Positions 1-8,369 of a stretch of DNA of 64,000 nucleotides are shown in pieces (within the stretch, counting starts at the first letter, position 1; every line of letters starts with the position of its first letter). The DNA comes from Donghicola tyrosinivorans (lineage in GTDB: Bacteria > Pseudomonadota > Alphaproteobacteria > Rhodobacterales > Rhodobacteraceae). The position numbers and the translations under genes were made by a program. The stretch spans positions 85,119 through 149,118 of the forward strand of contig NZ_PVTQ01000012.1 of the NCBI RefSeq assembly GCF_003003355.1, written 5' to 3'. The notes beneath the pieces are model-generated. The model saw only the letters and a program-made list of their open reading frames with translations, searched no databases and was not told where the DNA came from.

Positions 1-417
1 CCGTTCATAAACCACAATGCGCGGGCGTTTACCCGGCTCGGTCTCGACCTCAATCGCGATGGCATCGGGCAGATGCACGTCATAGGTGGACAGCATCGCC
101 TTGGGGTCATCCATAAAGGCGCTCTGGAAATTCTTGTCGATCCAGCCCCGCGCTAGCGCACGACCAAGGATGTTGGGCAAGTGCCGCTCGATCTCGGTCA
201 GGCTCATGAGGCGGGTCATCTTCTGGACCAGCACAAAGTCCTCTTGCGGGATATGCCCGTTCTGGGGCGGTTCCTGCGGCGCGGTGGAGTCTTCGACCAC
301 GGGCAGGTTGTCCTCGGGGGCGTAGGGCGGCAGGACCGTCTGCGCAGCCGTCTCCGACCGCCTGAATAGACGCCTGAACGGGCTGAACACCCGAGCCAAT
401 CCTATCGCCATTCCCAT
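1..417 (-). CDS. Partial unknown protein with nitrile-hydratase-leader-like (NHLP-like) C-terminal stretch
   Basis: The gene runs off the left edge: 139 codons are open from ATG at 417 down to base 1 with no stop. GAGGAT lies just upstream of this ATG and favours it over the ATG at 411. The first 45 residues are rich in Arg, Pro and acidic residues. From about residue 80 the pattern (LGRALARGWIDKNF, then DDPKAML, then a Val/Glu-rich strand and RIVVYE) recalls the leader fold shared by nitrile hydratase alpha subunits and NHLP-type peptide precursors. That likeness is by eye only. It is divergent to the FliL-like gene at 586 and sits at the edge of a flagellar cluster. No sigma-54 promoter was found for it. 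Function unknown. Confidence 0.5.
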   Translation of the reverse strand, partial: MGMAIGLARVFSPFRRLFRRSETAAQTVLPPYAPEDNLPVVEDSTAPQEPPQNGHIPQEDFVLVQKMTRLMSLTEIERHLPNILGRALARGWIDKNFQSAFMDDPKAMLSTYDVHLPDAIAIEVETEPGKRPRIVVYER

Positions 418-585
418 CGTATCCTCACAAGCAGGGCAGTGCTGGGTCGGGGAACAGAATTCCCCTATTTATACCTTCGGACAAGACGGGGATAATTTTA
501 GCAAACCTGTCCGAAGGGGAACTTGGCACCGCATTTGCACAGGGTTGCAGCAAGGTGATTGCACGAAACCCAAGGAATTTCCCGC
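418..585. other. Divergent intergenic region with two inverted repeats
   Basis: This gap separates the partial minus-strand gene from the FliL-like gene. It holds a short hairpin (GGGGAA at 449-454 with TTCCCC at 460-465) and a perfect spaced dyad, CCTTCGGACA at 474-483 with TGTCCGAAGG at 508-517. The dyad lies just upstream of the sigma-54 promoter at 524-538, a position compatible with an activator or repressor site. Confidence 0.5.
524..538 (+). promoter_or_regulatory. Sigma-54 promoter of the FliL-like gene
   Basis: TGGCACCGCATTTGC matches the -24/-12 consensus (GG and GC separated by 10 nt, TTGC at -12). The predicted start of transcription is about 550, giving a leader of roughly 36 nt to the ATG at 586. 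Confidence 0.8.
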
Positions 586-1125
586 ATGTCTGACGAGACA
601 GAAGACCAGCCAACCGTCGATCCCGGCGCTATCAGCGGCAAGGCCACCATTCTGCTGGGAATCCTGCCCGCGCTGGTGGTGATCGGTGCGTTCTCGGGCG
701 GTCTTTTCCATGCTTTGCAAACCGGCCCTGCCCGCCCCGACGTGCCCGAAGAAGAGGTCGTCGAAGAGGTGGTCGAGGTCAAACCTGACCCGCAGCGCAT
801 GTATCTGGATATCATCAACCCGATCCGCGCCACGATCCCCGAGCTAGGCGGCACCGTCAGCATCAACATCGGTCTGGCCGTGCGCGACGACATGAACAAA
901 GACGTCATCGAAAAGCTGAAATCCGCGTCCGAGCCCATCGTCGCCCCGCTGGCCGAGACCATTCTGGACATCATCCCGAACCTGCCGCCGCAATCGGACT
1001 GGCACGACCTGCGCAAGCGTCTGCCCAAGGCCTTCCGCGAACGGCTGAATCAGGATCTGACGTCTCCTGACGTTCCCGAACCTGTCTACGAAGTGCTGAT
1101 TATGAATTTTGCTGTGGGGTCCTGA
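586..1125 (+). CDS. FliL-like bitopic membrane protein (second FliL paralogue)
   Basis: The protein has 179 residues from the ATG at 586, which has AGGA about 10 nt upstream; an upstream start at 559 would fall close to the promoter and lacks this site. A short acidic cytoplasmic tail is followed by one membrane helix (about residues 20-45), an acidic Val/Glu spacer and a periplasmic domain of about 110 residues. That domain follows the FliL pattern: a strand with proline and asparagine, a long helix with paired acidic residues, an Arg-rich helix before an N-Q-D-L segment, and a last strand YEVLIMNFAV like the FliL C-terminal F..FV. A true FliL is encoded at 22078, so this would be a paralogue. 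Its own sigma-54 promoter argues for a flagellar role near the stator. Assignment is by pattern only. Confidence 0.55.
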   Translation: MSDETEDQPTVDPGAISGKATILLGILPALVVIGAFSGGLFHALQTGPARPDVPEEEVVEEVVEVKPDPQRMYLDIINPIRATIPELGGTVSINIGLAVRDDMNKDVIEKLKSASEPIVAPLAETILDIIPNLPPQSDWHDLRKRLPKAFRERLNQDLTSPDVPEPVYEVLIMNFAVGS

Positions 1126-1132
1126 GGCCACT

Positions 1133-1147
1133 TGGCCCGCCCCTTGC
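1133..1147 (+). promoter_or_regulatory. Sigma-54 promoter of the 59-aa gene
   Basis: TGGCCCGCCCCTTGC keeps the invariant GG and GC with 10 nt between them and a perfect TTGCA at -12. It begins just after the stop of the FliL-like gene; predicted transcription start is about 1159, 39 nt before the ATG at 1198. Confidence 0.7.
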
Positions 1148-1197
1148 AGGTATTGCCCCGAAGCGCCCTGTTGCGCACCCGAAACCGGAGAGCCCCG

Positions 1198-1377
1198 ATG
1201 AACATGATGATCGACACCGCCACCACTCAAAGCACACCGGCCACCGAAGGCCATGATCTGCCATATATGATGGTAGAGACCGTCTACTGCGACAAGAACG
1301 GTCAACCGCGTGCCCGCGCACGGACCTCGCTGAGCGGTCTGATCGCAGCCCTAGCGGCGCCCCTGCGCCTGTCCTGA
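1198..1377 (+). CDS. Small unknown protein (59 aa), sigma-54 regulon member
   Basis: ATG at 1198 follows GGAG by eight bases. The product is hydrophilic at the N-terminus (MNMMIDTATT), has a PYMMVETVYCD segment with one Cys, an Arg-rich middle and an aliphatic C-terminal helix (LSGLIAALAAPL). I see no known family. Having its own sigma-54 promoter makes it likely to be a real flagellar-regulon gene and not a chance reading frame. Its last 27 bases overlap the 3' end of the convergent gene ending at 1351. Confidence 0.6.
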   Translation: MNMMIDTATTQSTPATEGHDLPYMMVETVYCDKNGQPRARARTSLSGLIAALAAPLRLS

Positions 1378-1611
1378 GCGGGGGATTTCCCGCTCGGTAC
1401 CTTCTTCCTTGATGTAGCGTGCGTAGCGCACAGCAAAAATGCCAGCGCCCACGAACATCATCAGGGATGCAACAACACTGGCATCGGGCAGATAGCCCGC
1501 CAGCCGCACGATCCCTGCGGGCTTCAGCCCGATCAGGACGACCAACGCCAGCCCGATAAATAGAAACGCACGCAACCGCATGCAGGTTTCACAAGGCTTG
1601 CGCTCTGCCAT
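1351..1611 (-). CDS. Small two-helix membrane protein downstream of fliS
   Basis: The protein has 86 residues starting at MAERK (ATG at 1611), with AAGGACTAAGGGG just before it, and lies four bases after the stop of the preceding gene. A CETC motif near the N-terminus is followed by two hydrophobic segments (about residues 12-30 and 42-60) and a charged tail. It is the third gene of a fliS operon. Family unknown; the Cys pair could bind metal or form a disulfide. The reading frame, ribosome site and tight spacing support it being expressed. Confidence 0.6.
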   Translation of the reverse strand: MAERKPCETCMRLRAFLFIGLALVVLIGLKPAGIVRLAGYLPDASVVASLMMFVGAGIFAVRYARYIKEEGTEREIPRSGQAQGRR

Positions 1612-1615
1612 CCCC

Positions 1616-1942
1616 TTAGTCCTTCCGCGAATAGGCCAGACGCAGCCGGTTTGCTTTGTGGTCACGGGCCTTCTGCGCCTTTTGTTGCAGGGCCAGCGTG
1701 TCCAGAGTTTCCCCTACAATCCGCAGAGCTTCCTTCAGGCTGTCCATCTGGCCTTCCTCGGGCAACTCGCCCGCAGGAACAGTGCCGATGACGGCCATAG
1801 CTGCACAGCGCAGTTCATGATCCAGCGCGGGCAGACGATCGATCTCGCCAGCCTCGGCGGCTGCTTGCAGTTCCGCAACCGTCCGCTCCAGACGCTCGAT
1901 GGTCTGGCGCGCGGTGATTGCTCGGAGGACGTTACGGCTCAC
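1616..1942 (-). CDS. Small helical protein after fliS, FliT-position chaperone candidate
   Basis: The most likely start is GTG at 1942, which overlaps the fliS stop in a GTGA arrangement; an ATG at 1981 would give 13 more residues inside fliS. The 108-residue product is almost wholly helical and charged, with a Leu-heptad section (IERLERTVAELQAAAEAG) and a basic C-terminus. Its place directly behind fliS, its size and helical character match FliT/FlgN-type export chaperones, but no diagnostic motif is visible, so this remains positional inference. Confidence 0.55.
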   Translation of the reverse strand: MSRNVLRAITARQTIERLERTVAELQAAAEAGEIDRLPALDHELRCAAMAVIGTVPAGELPEEGQMDSLKEALRIVGETLDTLALQQKAQKARDHKANRLRLAYSRKD

Positions 1943-2337
1943 CCTTGCACCCTCACGGTCTGGCTGCCGATCTGGCGCCATGCGGAAAGGATGTCAGTGA
2001 TGCAGTCACGGGCGACAACGATATCGCTGTTTTCTTCGCGGCGCATGCAGCACAAGATCTGCTGGCGGGCGTATTCATACAGCTGGAACAGGCTGACGGC
2101 GATGTCTTCGCCCTTTTCAAAGTCCAGGCTGCTTTGCAGGATGTAGATAGCGGTCAGGCCACGGCTGAGATGATCATCCGGAACCTTCTTGCCCGCTTCA
2201 TAGGCGGTCGCCATCACCGACATCGAACGCTCCAGCTCGCGCAGCGTGATCATGATCACCTCATGGGGATCTTCGACCTCGGGGGCCGAGACGGCTTCGG
2301 TTTGACGATACCGGGATCTGGCAAGAGCAAAATTCAT
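1939..2337 (-). CDS. fliS: Flagellar export chaperone FliS
   Basis: FliS binds the C-terminal disordered part of flagellin in the cytoplasm and keeps it unpolymerised until export. The 132-residue protein begins at ATG 2337 with a strong GGAGGAA six to nine bases upstream. The family pattern is clear: a Tyr in the N-terminal helix (RSRYRQTEA), a central helix with repeated acidic and Arg residues, then a GLTAIYILQSSLD stretch followed by GEDIAVSLFQLYEY, equivalent to the conserved D..GGEIA..L..LY.Y of FliS. It heads a three-gene minus-strand operon. A weaker sigma-54-like promoter lies at 2396-2410. Confidence 0.85.
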   Translation of the reverse strand: MNFALARSRYRQTEAVSAPEVEDPHEVIMITLRELERSMSVMATAYEAGKKVPDDHLSRGLTAIYILQSSLDFEKGEDIAVSLFQLYEYARQQILCCMRREENSDIVVARDCITDILSAWRQIGSQTVRVQG

Positions 2338-2395
2338 AACTTCCTCCGAAGACCTTGACGCTGTGTTTCGTATTAGAATCAACGACAGATGCTCT

Positions 2396-2410
2396 GCATC
2401 TTTTAGGCCA
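2396..2410 (-). promoter_or_regulatory. Possible sigma-54 promoter of fliS
   Basis: Read on the minus strand, TGGCCTAAAAGATGC has the GG and GC pair at the right spacing but departs from consensus at -12 (ATGC). Predicted start of transcription about 2384, 47 nt before fliS. Confidence 0.5.
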
Positions 2411-2445
2411 AAATGCACTTGCCCGAAAAACTAAGTCATTATTTT

Positions 2446-2476
2446 TAAATAAAAAATCGCGCCATAAGGCGCGATT
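2446..2476 (-). terminator. Rho-independent terminator of the chemotaxis operon
   Basis: On the minus strand AATCGCGCC and GGCGCGATT form a nine-pair stem with a TTAT loop, followed by TTTTTATTT. It lies about 30 nt after the cheA3-like stop at 2505. Confidence 0.88.
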
Positions 2477-2504
2477 CATTGGATACATACCGAAGATATT
2501 TCGG

Positions 2505-5500
2505 TCAGGCGGTCGCAAAGCTGCTGACGGACAGCACCATGCCTACATCCCCACCCGTGAGGATTGCGATGCCCGACAGGTCGCGCATGTTCGACAGAAC
2601 ACCACGCAGGGGACGCAGCAGAACCAGCTGTTGGCCCAGAAGTTCATCCACGGGGATCGCGCGGCGGATCTCGCCATACCGCACGATCACATAGAGACCA
2701 TCGGGGCTGTCGCCGATCTTGGCGTGACCGTTCGACAAGGGCTGGATTCGGACCAGATCACCATCGTCCAGACGCAACATCGACATATCGCGTGCGGCGA
2801 CAACCGGCACCAGATCCTTGCCTTGATGGATGCGCTGGATCGATTCGATCGGCAACACGTAACGCACATCGCCAACCCGAACGACCATGCCATCCAGAAC
2901 GATCATGTGCAGCGGCAGGCTGATGTGGAACCGGACACCGCCATCAGGCAAGGCAACCGATTTCAGGGTGCCGCCCTTGTGCAGGACGTCTTCCTCAAGC
3001 TCGGCGAATTCCTTGTTCTTATCCAGAACACCGCCATTGTCGCTGAGTTCGACCGAGATCCGGTCATCCTCGTTCGCGACCGAGATGTGGAACTTGCCGG
3101 GGCGCTTTTCGTTCTTCAGACGCTGGGTGACCAGTGCCTTCAGGATCAGACGTAGATCCGAGATCATGGTCTGGTCCAGCGTAACCTCACCACCCGACGA
3201 AGACAGACGGGCATCGCCGCCGAACTTGCGGGCCAGCGTTTCCACGAAAGACGCCATCGGGCGCAACAGTACGGTCGCGGGACGCGAACGCATAGCCACG
3301 CTTTCTTCCTGCAACTGGGTCAGCTGAGAACCCAACTGGGTCTCGGCTTCGCTCAGCTGCTGAAGCTGGTTGATGTGTTCCTGTACGATTTCGCGCAGGA
3401 TCGTCTTGTGACGGGCCAACAGCGGCGGGGCATCCGAATGCTGGATCGACTGTTCCAGTTCGGCGATCAGATCGCGCATGGCCAGTTGGCGGACCATTTC
3501 CTGCACCATCGCCTGACCCGAAGAGATCTCGCCGATGGTTTCCAGCATTTTCAGGCCATCACCGCCCGAGCCCATAACCACGTTGAAATCAAGCGCGGCA
3601 TCGCCGCCTTCGCTCAGGGATACCGGCGCATCCTTAATCGTCAGTTCTTGTAGAACGAACAGCTTGTCACCCGACGGATCGATCTGGGCCAGCGTCTCAT
3701 TGACGTGATCCGAGGGCAGGCTGGTGGCCACAAGGAAGTCAAACAGCGTGATGTCGTCTTTGAAGACCGTCACGTTGGTGATCATCTTGGCCTGCGGGCT
3801 GGAAATCCAGTCCAGGAAGTACTGGGCGATCTGTTCGTCGTCGTTCAGGTCCGAACGGATGACGAAGAAGTTCATCTCCGATTCAATCGCCGACTGCGCT
3901 TTCTTCACGCTTTCGGGCGACAGAACGCGGTGGAATTCCTTGGGCAGACCCAGACGTTCCTCGATCGATTTCGCCGTCACCATGCCCGAGGCAAGGAAGC
4001 AGACGGTCGAAGCCTCTTCGAACAGTTTTTCGATCTTGCTGGTGTCGGGCTCGTCGCCCTGATCCAGCGTGTCGAAGACCAGTTCCATCGTATCCACAAA
4101 GCCACGGGCGATCTGGATCAGAATGATGTCGGGCTTTACCCCGTCCACACGTACACGGGCGAACAGGTCGATCAGCGCCATGGTCAACTGCGCTGCGGTT
4201 TCCATCCCGTAGAAGTTACAGGCGTGGAAGGCACGGCGCATCAGGCCTTCAAAGCTGGCAAACCAGGTCTCGCCAGCGCCATTGTTGGCCTCAAGGCCCT
4301 GACGCAGCTGGGTCAGCGTGTCGAAGATATTGTCCGAACCCCAAACCCGCAGCAGACGGGTCGGCGTCAGCAGATCGTCGGGGATCGAGTTCTTGGGCAA
4401 GACCGCTTCAACAGCGGCCAGCTCTTCGTAAAAGCTTAGCTCTGCGCTACGGAAGCCTTCGATTGTGTTCGCTTTGGCCAGCAGTTCAGCCGCAGCAGTC
4501 ACACGCACGTAGCCCTGCTTTTCGACAATCGCCACGATCTCTTTCGAAAGATCGGACAGTTCCTTGCCCGAAGGCTTCTTGTCGTTGGCAAAGCGCAAGC
4601 CCATCTCGGACACCCGCTTGAACAGATCCGACAGCTGGATCAACACAGCCGTATTGGGGTCCAGCTTGCTGTCAGGCTTGGCCGCAGCCGCCGGAGCAGG
4701 TGCAGCAGCCGCAGGGGCCGGAGCCGCCGCAGGGGCAGCAGGGCCCGGTGCAGGTGCAGGTTCTGCCGCGGGGGCAGGTGCAGCAGCCTCAGGGGCTGGC
4801 GCGGGTGCCGCTTCGGGCGCGGGTTCGGGTGCCGCCGCAGGCGCGGGGGGCGCACTTGCAGGGGGCTCGCCGACACCCAGATCGCGGTAGCGCAGGGCTT
4901 TGATGCCGTCGATAATCTCGGACAGCAGCGCCTTGGTGTCGCCTTCGGCATCCTTGGCCTTGTCCAGAAGCGCGGTCCATTCGTCCAGACCCAGCTGCTT
5001 GGCGGCGTAGGCCAAACCGCTGGCCTTCTTGGCGGCGGCAGCGTCCAGATCGTCGGCAGCTTCCAGCGCGGTCAGGGTCTCGGCGACCATGTCCGTGTAA
5101 ATCTTGTGGTAAACCGCATCGTCCAGCAGACGCTTGGCAGCTTCCGAAGGCTGATCGTCCTCGGGCGCGGCAGGCGCTTCGGCAGCCGGTGCAGCCTCGG
5201 CGGGCGCAGGTTCCGGTGTAGGTTCGGGCGCGGCCTCGGCAGCGGGGGCCGGTGCGGGTTCCGGTGCAGGCGCGGGTTCAGGCGCAGGTTCGGGTGCAGC
5301 AGCTTCGGCAGGCGCAGCCTCTTCCTCTTCGTCACCGAAGATCGCGTCCGCATCTCCGAACGAGCCATCGTCGTCCATGTCATCAAATGCCGAGAACAAT
5401 GCACCCATGTCGTCGCCAGCCGACGGCGCACTATCGTCGTCGTCCAGTTCGTCCAGCTGGCTCAGGGCATCGAGGCCCGAATCCGCGGATTCAGCGGCAG

Positions 5501-5939
5501 CTTCTGCGGGTGTGTCATCTTCGGCGCCACCCTCGCCCGAATATTTTGCAACCATCTTCTTAAGATCTTCATGCAGTTTCTCGGAAGGGCCGGGTTCAAC
5601 GTCGGAACGGTGTGCCGCCGTGTGATCCAGCATGCCCCGCAGGGTATCGCCGGTCAGAACCAGCATTTCGAGGATCTCTTCGTTCATCGGAACGCCCTGG
5701 TCACGCACCAGCCCGATAAGATCCTCGGCCACGTGAGCACGGCTTTCGACGATCGCCAGACCCAATACGCGGGAATTCCCCTTGAAGGTATGCACAGCAC
5801 GGAACAAAGCGCCGATATGCGGAGAAATGTCTCCGTCCAGACCTTCTTCCAGTGCTTCAAGGGCCTCTTCCATGGCATCAAGAGCCTGCGCCCCATCGTC
5901 GGCGTAGAGTTCCCAGATTTCATCCATTTCGTCGTTCAT
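2505..5939 (-). CDS. cheA3: CheA3-like Hpt protein with degenerate kinase region and C-terminal CheW-like domain
   Basis: The protein has 1144 residues. Residues 1-105 form an Hpt (P1) domain with the phospho-accepting His in AVHTFKGNS (His50). Two Ala/Pro/Glu-rich linkers (about 140-280 and 360-430) flank a helical segment. A long central region follows, then a remnant of an ATPase fold (about 890-1000) in which the N-box H..RN..DHG and the GRGVG box are missing, and a CheW-like P5 domain to the end. It therefore cannot be an ordinary kinase. In R. sphaeroides the equivalent CheA3 is phosphorylated by CheA4, and its long region between P1 and P5 is a CheY6-P phosphatase; the same is inferred here. 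It is the last gene of the operon, with AAGGA before the ATG at 5939. Confidence 0.85.
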   Translation of the reverse strand: MNDEMDEIWELYADDGAQALDAMEEALEALEEGLDGDISPHIGALFRAVHTFKGNSRVLGLAIVESRAHVAEDLIGLVRDQGVPMNEEILEMLVLTGDTLRGMLDHTAAHRSDVEPGPSEKLHEDLKKMVAKYSGEGGAEDDTPAEAAAESADSGLDALSQLDELDDDDSAPSAGDDMGALFSAFDDMDDDGSFGDADAIFGDEEEEAAPAEAAAPEPAPEPAPAPEPAPAPAAEAAPEPTPEPAPAEAAPAAEAPAAPEDDQPSEAAKRLLDDAVYHKIYTDMVAETLTALEAADDLDAAAAKKASGLAYAAKQLGLDEWTALLDKAKDAEGDTKALLSEIIDGIKALRYRDLGVGEPPASAPPAPAAAPEPAPEAAPAPAPEAAAPAPAAEPAPAPGPAAPAAAPAPAAAAPAPAAAAKPDSKLDPNTAVLIQLSDLFKRVSEMGLRFANDKKPSGKELSDLSKEIVAIVEKQGYVRVTAAAELLAKANTIEGFRSAELSFYEELAAVEAVLPKNSIPDDLLTPTRLLRVWGSDNIFDTLTQLRQGLEANNGAGETWFASFEGLMRRAFHACNFYGMETAAQLTMALIDLFARVRVDGVKPDIILIQIARGFVDTMELVFDTLDQGDEPDTSKIEKLFEEASTVCFLASGMVTAKSIEERLGLPKEFHRVLSPESVKKAQSAIESEMNFFVIRSDLNDDEQIAQYFLDWISSPQAKMITNVTVFKDDITLFDFLVATSLPSDHVNETLAQIDPSGDKLFVLQELTIKDAPVSLSEGGDAALDFNVVMGSGGDGLKMLETIGEISSGQAMVQEMVRQLAMRDLIAELEQSIQHSDAPPLLARHKTILREIVQEHINQLQQLSEAETQLGSQLTQLQEESVAMRSRPATVLLRPMASFVETLARKFGGDARLSSSGGEVTLDQTMISDLRLILKALVTQRLKNEKRPGKFHISVANEDDRISVELSDNGGVLDKNKEFAELEEDVLHKGGTLKSVALPDGGVRFHISLPLHMIVLDGMVVRVGDVRYVLPIESIQRIHQGKDLVPVVAARDMSMLRLDDGDLVRIQPLSNGHAKIGDSPDGLYVIVRYGEIRRAIPVDELLGQQLVLLRPLRGVLSNMRDLSGIAILTGGDVGMVLSVSSFATA

Positions 5940-5999
5940 GGTCGCTTCCTTGATGCAACGGGTGAAAGGAAAGAGGTGAGCGGGTCAGGGAAAGCGGCG

Positions 6000-6407
6000 T
6001 TAGGCCGCTTCCACCAGCGAGCGCATCACGCGGCGCAGTTCATCGCCGACGCGTTCTTCCAGGTCGTGGGACACAGTGCCCGAGGGTTTGGTGACAACGC
6101 CGTCGGCGCCCAGTTCGCGGGCCTTTGCAGCCAGAGGCGATCCCGATACGGTCACCGAGGACAGCATGCAGATCTTGGCGCGGGTTTTCAGCTTGGCGTG
6201 GCGCAGGAACTCCAGCCCGTCCATCACCGGCATTTCGATGTCCAGCAGGATCAGGTCCAGATCCTCCAGATCGGCCAGTTTATCCAGTGCGTCCTGCCCG
6301 TTGGCAGCCTGTGCTACCATTTTGAAGTCAGGCAGTGTCTTAAGGAAGCTCGAGATGTAGAGGCGCATCATTGCGGCGTCGTCTACGATCATTACCTTGT
6401 ATGCCAT
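6000..6407 (-). CDS. cheY6: CheY6-like response regulator
   Basis: This is a single receiver domain of 135 residues. The acidic pair is Asp9/Asp10, the phosphorylation site is Asp56 in LLDIEMPVMDG, the switch Ser is at 83-84 (MLSSV) and the conserved Lys is 107 (TKPSG). The C-terminus is a little longer than E. coli CheY. Its place between the soluble receptor and the cheA3-like gene is that of cheY6 in R. sphaeroides CheOp3, where the product binds FliM and stops the Fla1 motor. Residue pattern firmly supports a CheY; the number 6 is by synteny. Confidence 0.88.
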   Translation of the reverse strand: MAYKVMIVDDAAMMRLYISSFLKTLPDFKMVAQAANGQDALDKLADLEDLDLILLDIEMPVMDGLEFLRHAKLKTRAKICMLSSVTVSGSPLAAKARELGADGVVTKPSGTVSHDLEERVGDELRRVMRSLVEAA

Positions 6408-6467
6408 TTTATGTTCTCTCCAGGTTTAAGGTGCCGCCGCGTCTGATCCAGCGCGACGGCGCTTGTC

Positions 6468-8369
6468 TTAGAAGTTGCCGAAGCCACGTTCGTCGCGGTC
6501 GGAATTTCCGCGTCCGGCACCGGCGGTGGCGGGCGCTTTGCCAGCCATCATCTTGTTGATCTGAGCCAGCATCTCGGGCGAGAGGTTGGTCAGATCGGGC
6601 ATGCCGTTCATGGCAGCAGTGCTGGCGCGCAGTTTGAAGCGGCCGATTTCGTTGCGCATCTGGGTCGTCGCAGAGGTCATCTGTGCCGAAGTTGCGGCCA
6701 GTTCTTCTGCCTGCTGGCTGGTGGCCAGCGCGGCTTTGGCGATCTCGCCGATGGCATCGTTGATCTGGGCCACACCGCGGGACTGTTCGCCCGATGCGCG
6801 GTCAATCTCAGATACGATGTCACGGACCTTCTGGATATCACCGGCGATCTGGCTGAAGGCCTCGCTGGTTTCGCTTGCGATCCGCACACCCGAGGTCACG
6901 CGGCTTGCCGAGCTTTCGATCAGATCCGAGGTCTCGCGCGCTGCTTTGGCCGAACGGCCTGCAAGGTTGCGAACTTCCTGAGCCACCACCGCGAAGCCGC
7001 GGCCATGCTGACCTGCGCGGGCCGCTTCCACAGCGGCATTCAGCGCCAGCAGGTTGGTCTGGAAGGCGATTTCGTCGATGACCTTGATGATCTTTGCGAT
7101 GTCTTGCGAAGAGGTGCTGATGCCTTCCATCGCGTCGACCATCTGGCTGATCTTCTGGTTGCCCATATCGGCAACCTGCGCCGCGGCCTGTACCAGTTTC
7201 GAGGCATCCTGCGCGCTGGCCGCATTGGCACGGACCTGCGCATCGGTTTCCTCGACCGAGGCCGAAACCTCATCCACCGAGCTGGAGGCAATCTGGCTGT
7301 TGGTGGCCAGCTTCTGCGAGGCGTCGTTCATCTGACCCGAGGTGGACGAGACCTGCTCGACCTGCTCGTTGAACATGCTGAAGATGCTGTTCAGGCTTTC
7401 CAGCGCACGATCAAAGTTCTCGACGATGCGGCCGTATTCGCCACCGAACTGGCTGGTGTCGATTTTCACGTCCAGATTACCGGTCACGATTGCGTCCGAC
7501 ATCTTGCTGACCTCATCGGTCAGGGCGCGGAAGTTTGCACGCGAACGGTCAACGATGTCGTTCAGGAACACCTTCTTACGTGGCAGACGCGGGATATCAG
7601 CGTCAAAGTTGCCCTGTGCGAACTGGTTGAACACCTCAAGAACCATTTTCTTGGTCTCGATATGCGCTTTCACCATTTCGTTGACCATCATGCAGGCATC
7701 CTGAAGCGGACCAATACTGAGTTTGGTGTAGTCAATCTCTACATCGATGTCGCCAGCCTCATGGGCCATCGCCATGTTGTTCATCTCATTGATGAAGACC
7801 CGGAACTGCTCTTCGCGGGCGACCGCGTTGGTCACATCCTGCAATTCGCCCACCGCGTGGGTGTATTTGCCCGCATCATCGAAGAAAGGCGTCAGGCTCA
7901 GATCCAGTGCCATGCCATCCATGCGCACGGGGATCACCATCGTCGATTTCATTTTGGCAATCGTCTTGCGCTGGTGCGCGGGGTTGACGTGGAAATCATC
8001 GATGTTGCCGCCGACGAAATTAGCCGCGCTGAAACCAGGGATCCGCGAAGCGATGACGCTTTCATAATTGGTCAGCGCATCGACGCAGGCATCGTTCGCA
8101 TAAACCACGTTATGGTCAACGTCCGTGATCACAACCGCCGTCTTCATGATGTCGAGCGCGCCGGTTTCCACCAACTTTTGCCATTCGGGCATCTGGGGGG
8201 TGGATGGTTGCATATTGGTCATCTCTTCGGTCCTTTTGGTAACGCCGGTGTCTTCGATACCGGGAACTGAAACTTCGTTTTCACCGCTGGCTTGGGGAGC
8301 AGGTGCGGCCTTGGGTTTTCGGGGTTGCCGGCGCGGGCTCGCTGCCGGCTTAGGGGTCTCTTCTGTCAT
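6468..8369 (-). CDS. tlpT: Soluble methyl-accepting chemoreceptor, TlpT-like
   Basis: The product has 633 residues and no membrane helix, so it signals in the cytoplasm. The first 45 residues are Pro- and Arg/Lys-rich and basic (PRRQPRKPK). A PAS-like sensor domain spans about residues 65-185, a HAMP-like section follows, and the signalling bundle runs from about 320, with the conserved hairpin tip [18 protein letters not shown] near residues 430-450. The ATG at 8369 has GGGAGGA upstream and overlaps the stop of the preceding 61-aa frame (ATGA). TlpT of R. sphaeroides has the same layout and position; its basic N-terminus there contacts the ParA-like PpfA. No receptor-coupled ParA gene is seen in this window. 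Confidence 0.88.
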   Translation of the reverse strand: MTEETPKPAASPRRQPRKPKAAPAPQASGENEVSVPGIEDTGVTKRTEEMTNMQPSTPQMPEWQKLVETGALDIMKTAVVITDVDHNVVYANDACVDALTNYESVIASRIPGFSAANFVGGNIDDFHVNPAHQRKTIAKMKSTMVIPVRMDGMALDLSLTPFFDDAGKYTHAVGELQDVTNAVAREEQFRVFINEMNNMAMAHEAGDIDVEIDYTKLSIGPLQDACMMVNEMVKAHIETKKMVLEVFNQFAQGNFDADIPRLPRKKVFLNDIVDRSRANFRALTDEVSKMSDAIVTGNLDVKIDTSQFGGEYGRIVENFDRALESLNSIFSMFNEQVEQVSSTSGQMNDASQKLATNSQIASSSVDEVSASVEETDAQVRANAASAQDASKLVQAAAQVADMGNQKISQMVDAMEGISTSSQDIAKIIKVIDEIAFQTNLLALNAAVEAARAGQHGRGFAVVAQEVRNLAGRSAKAARETSDLIESSASRVTSGVRIASETSEAFSQIAGDIQKVRDIVSEIDRASGEQSRGVAQINDAIGEIAKAALATSQQAEELAATSAQMTSATTQMRNEIGRFKLRASTAAMNGMPDLTNLSPEMLAQINKMMAGKAPATAGAGRGNSDRDERGFGNF

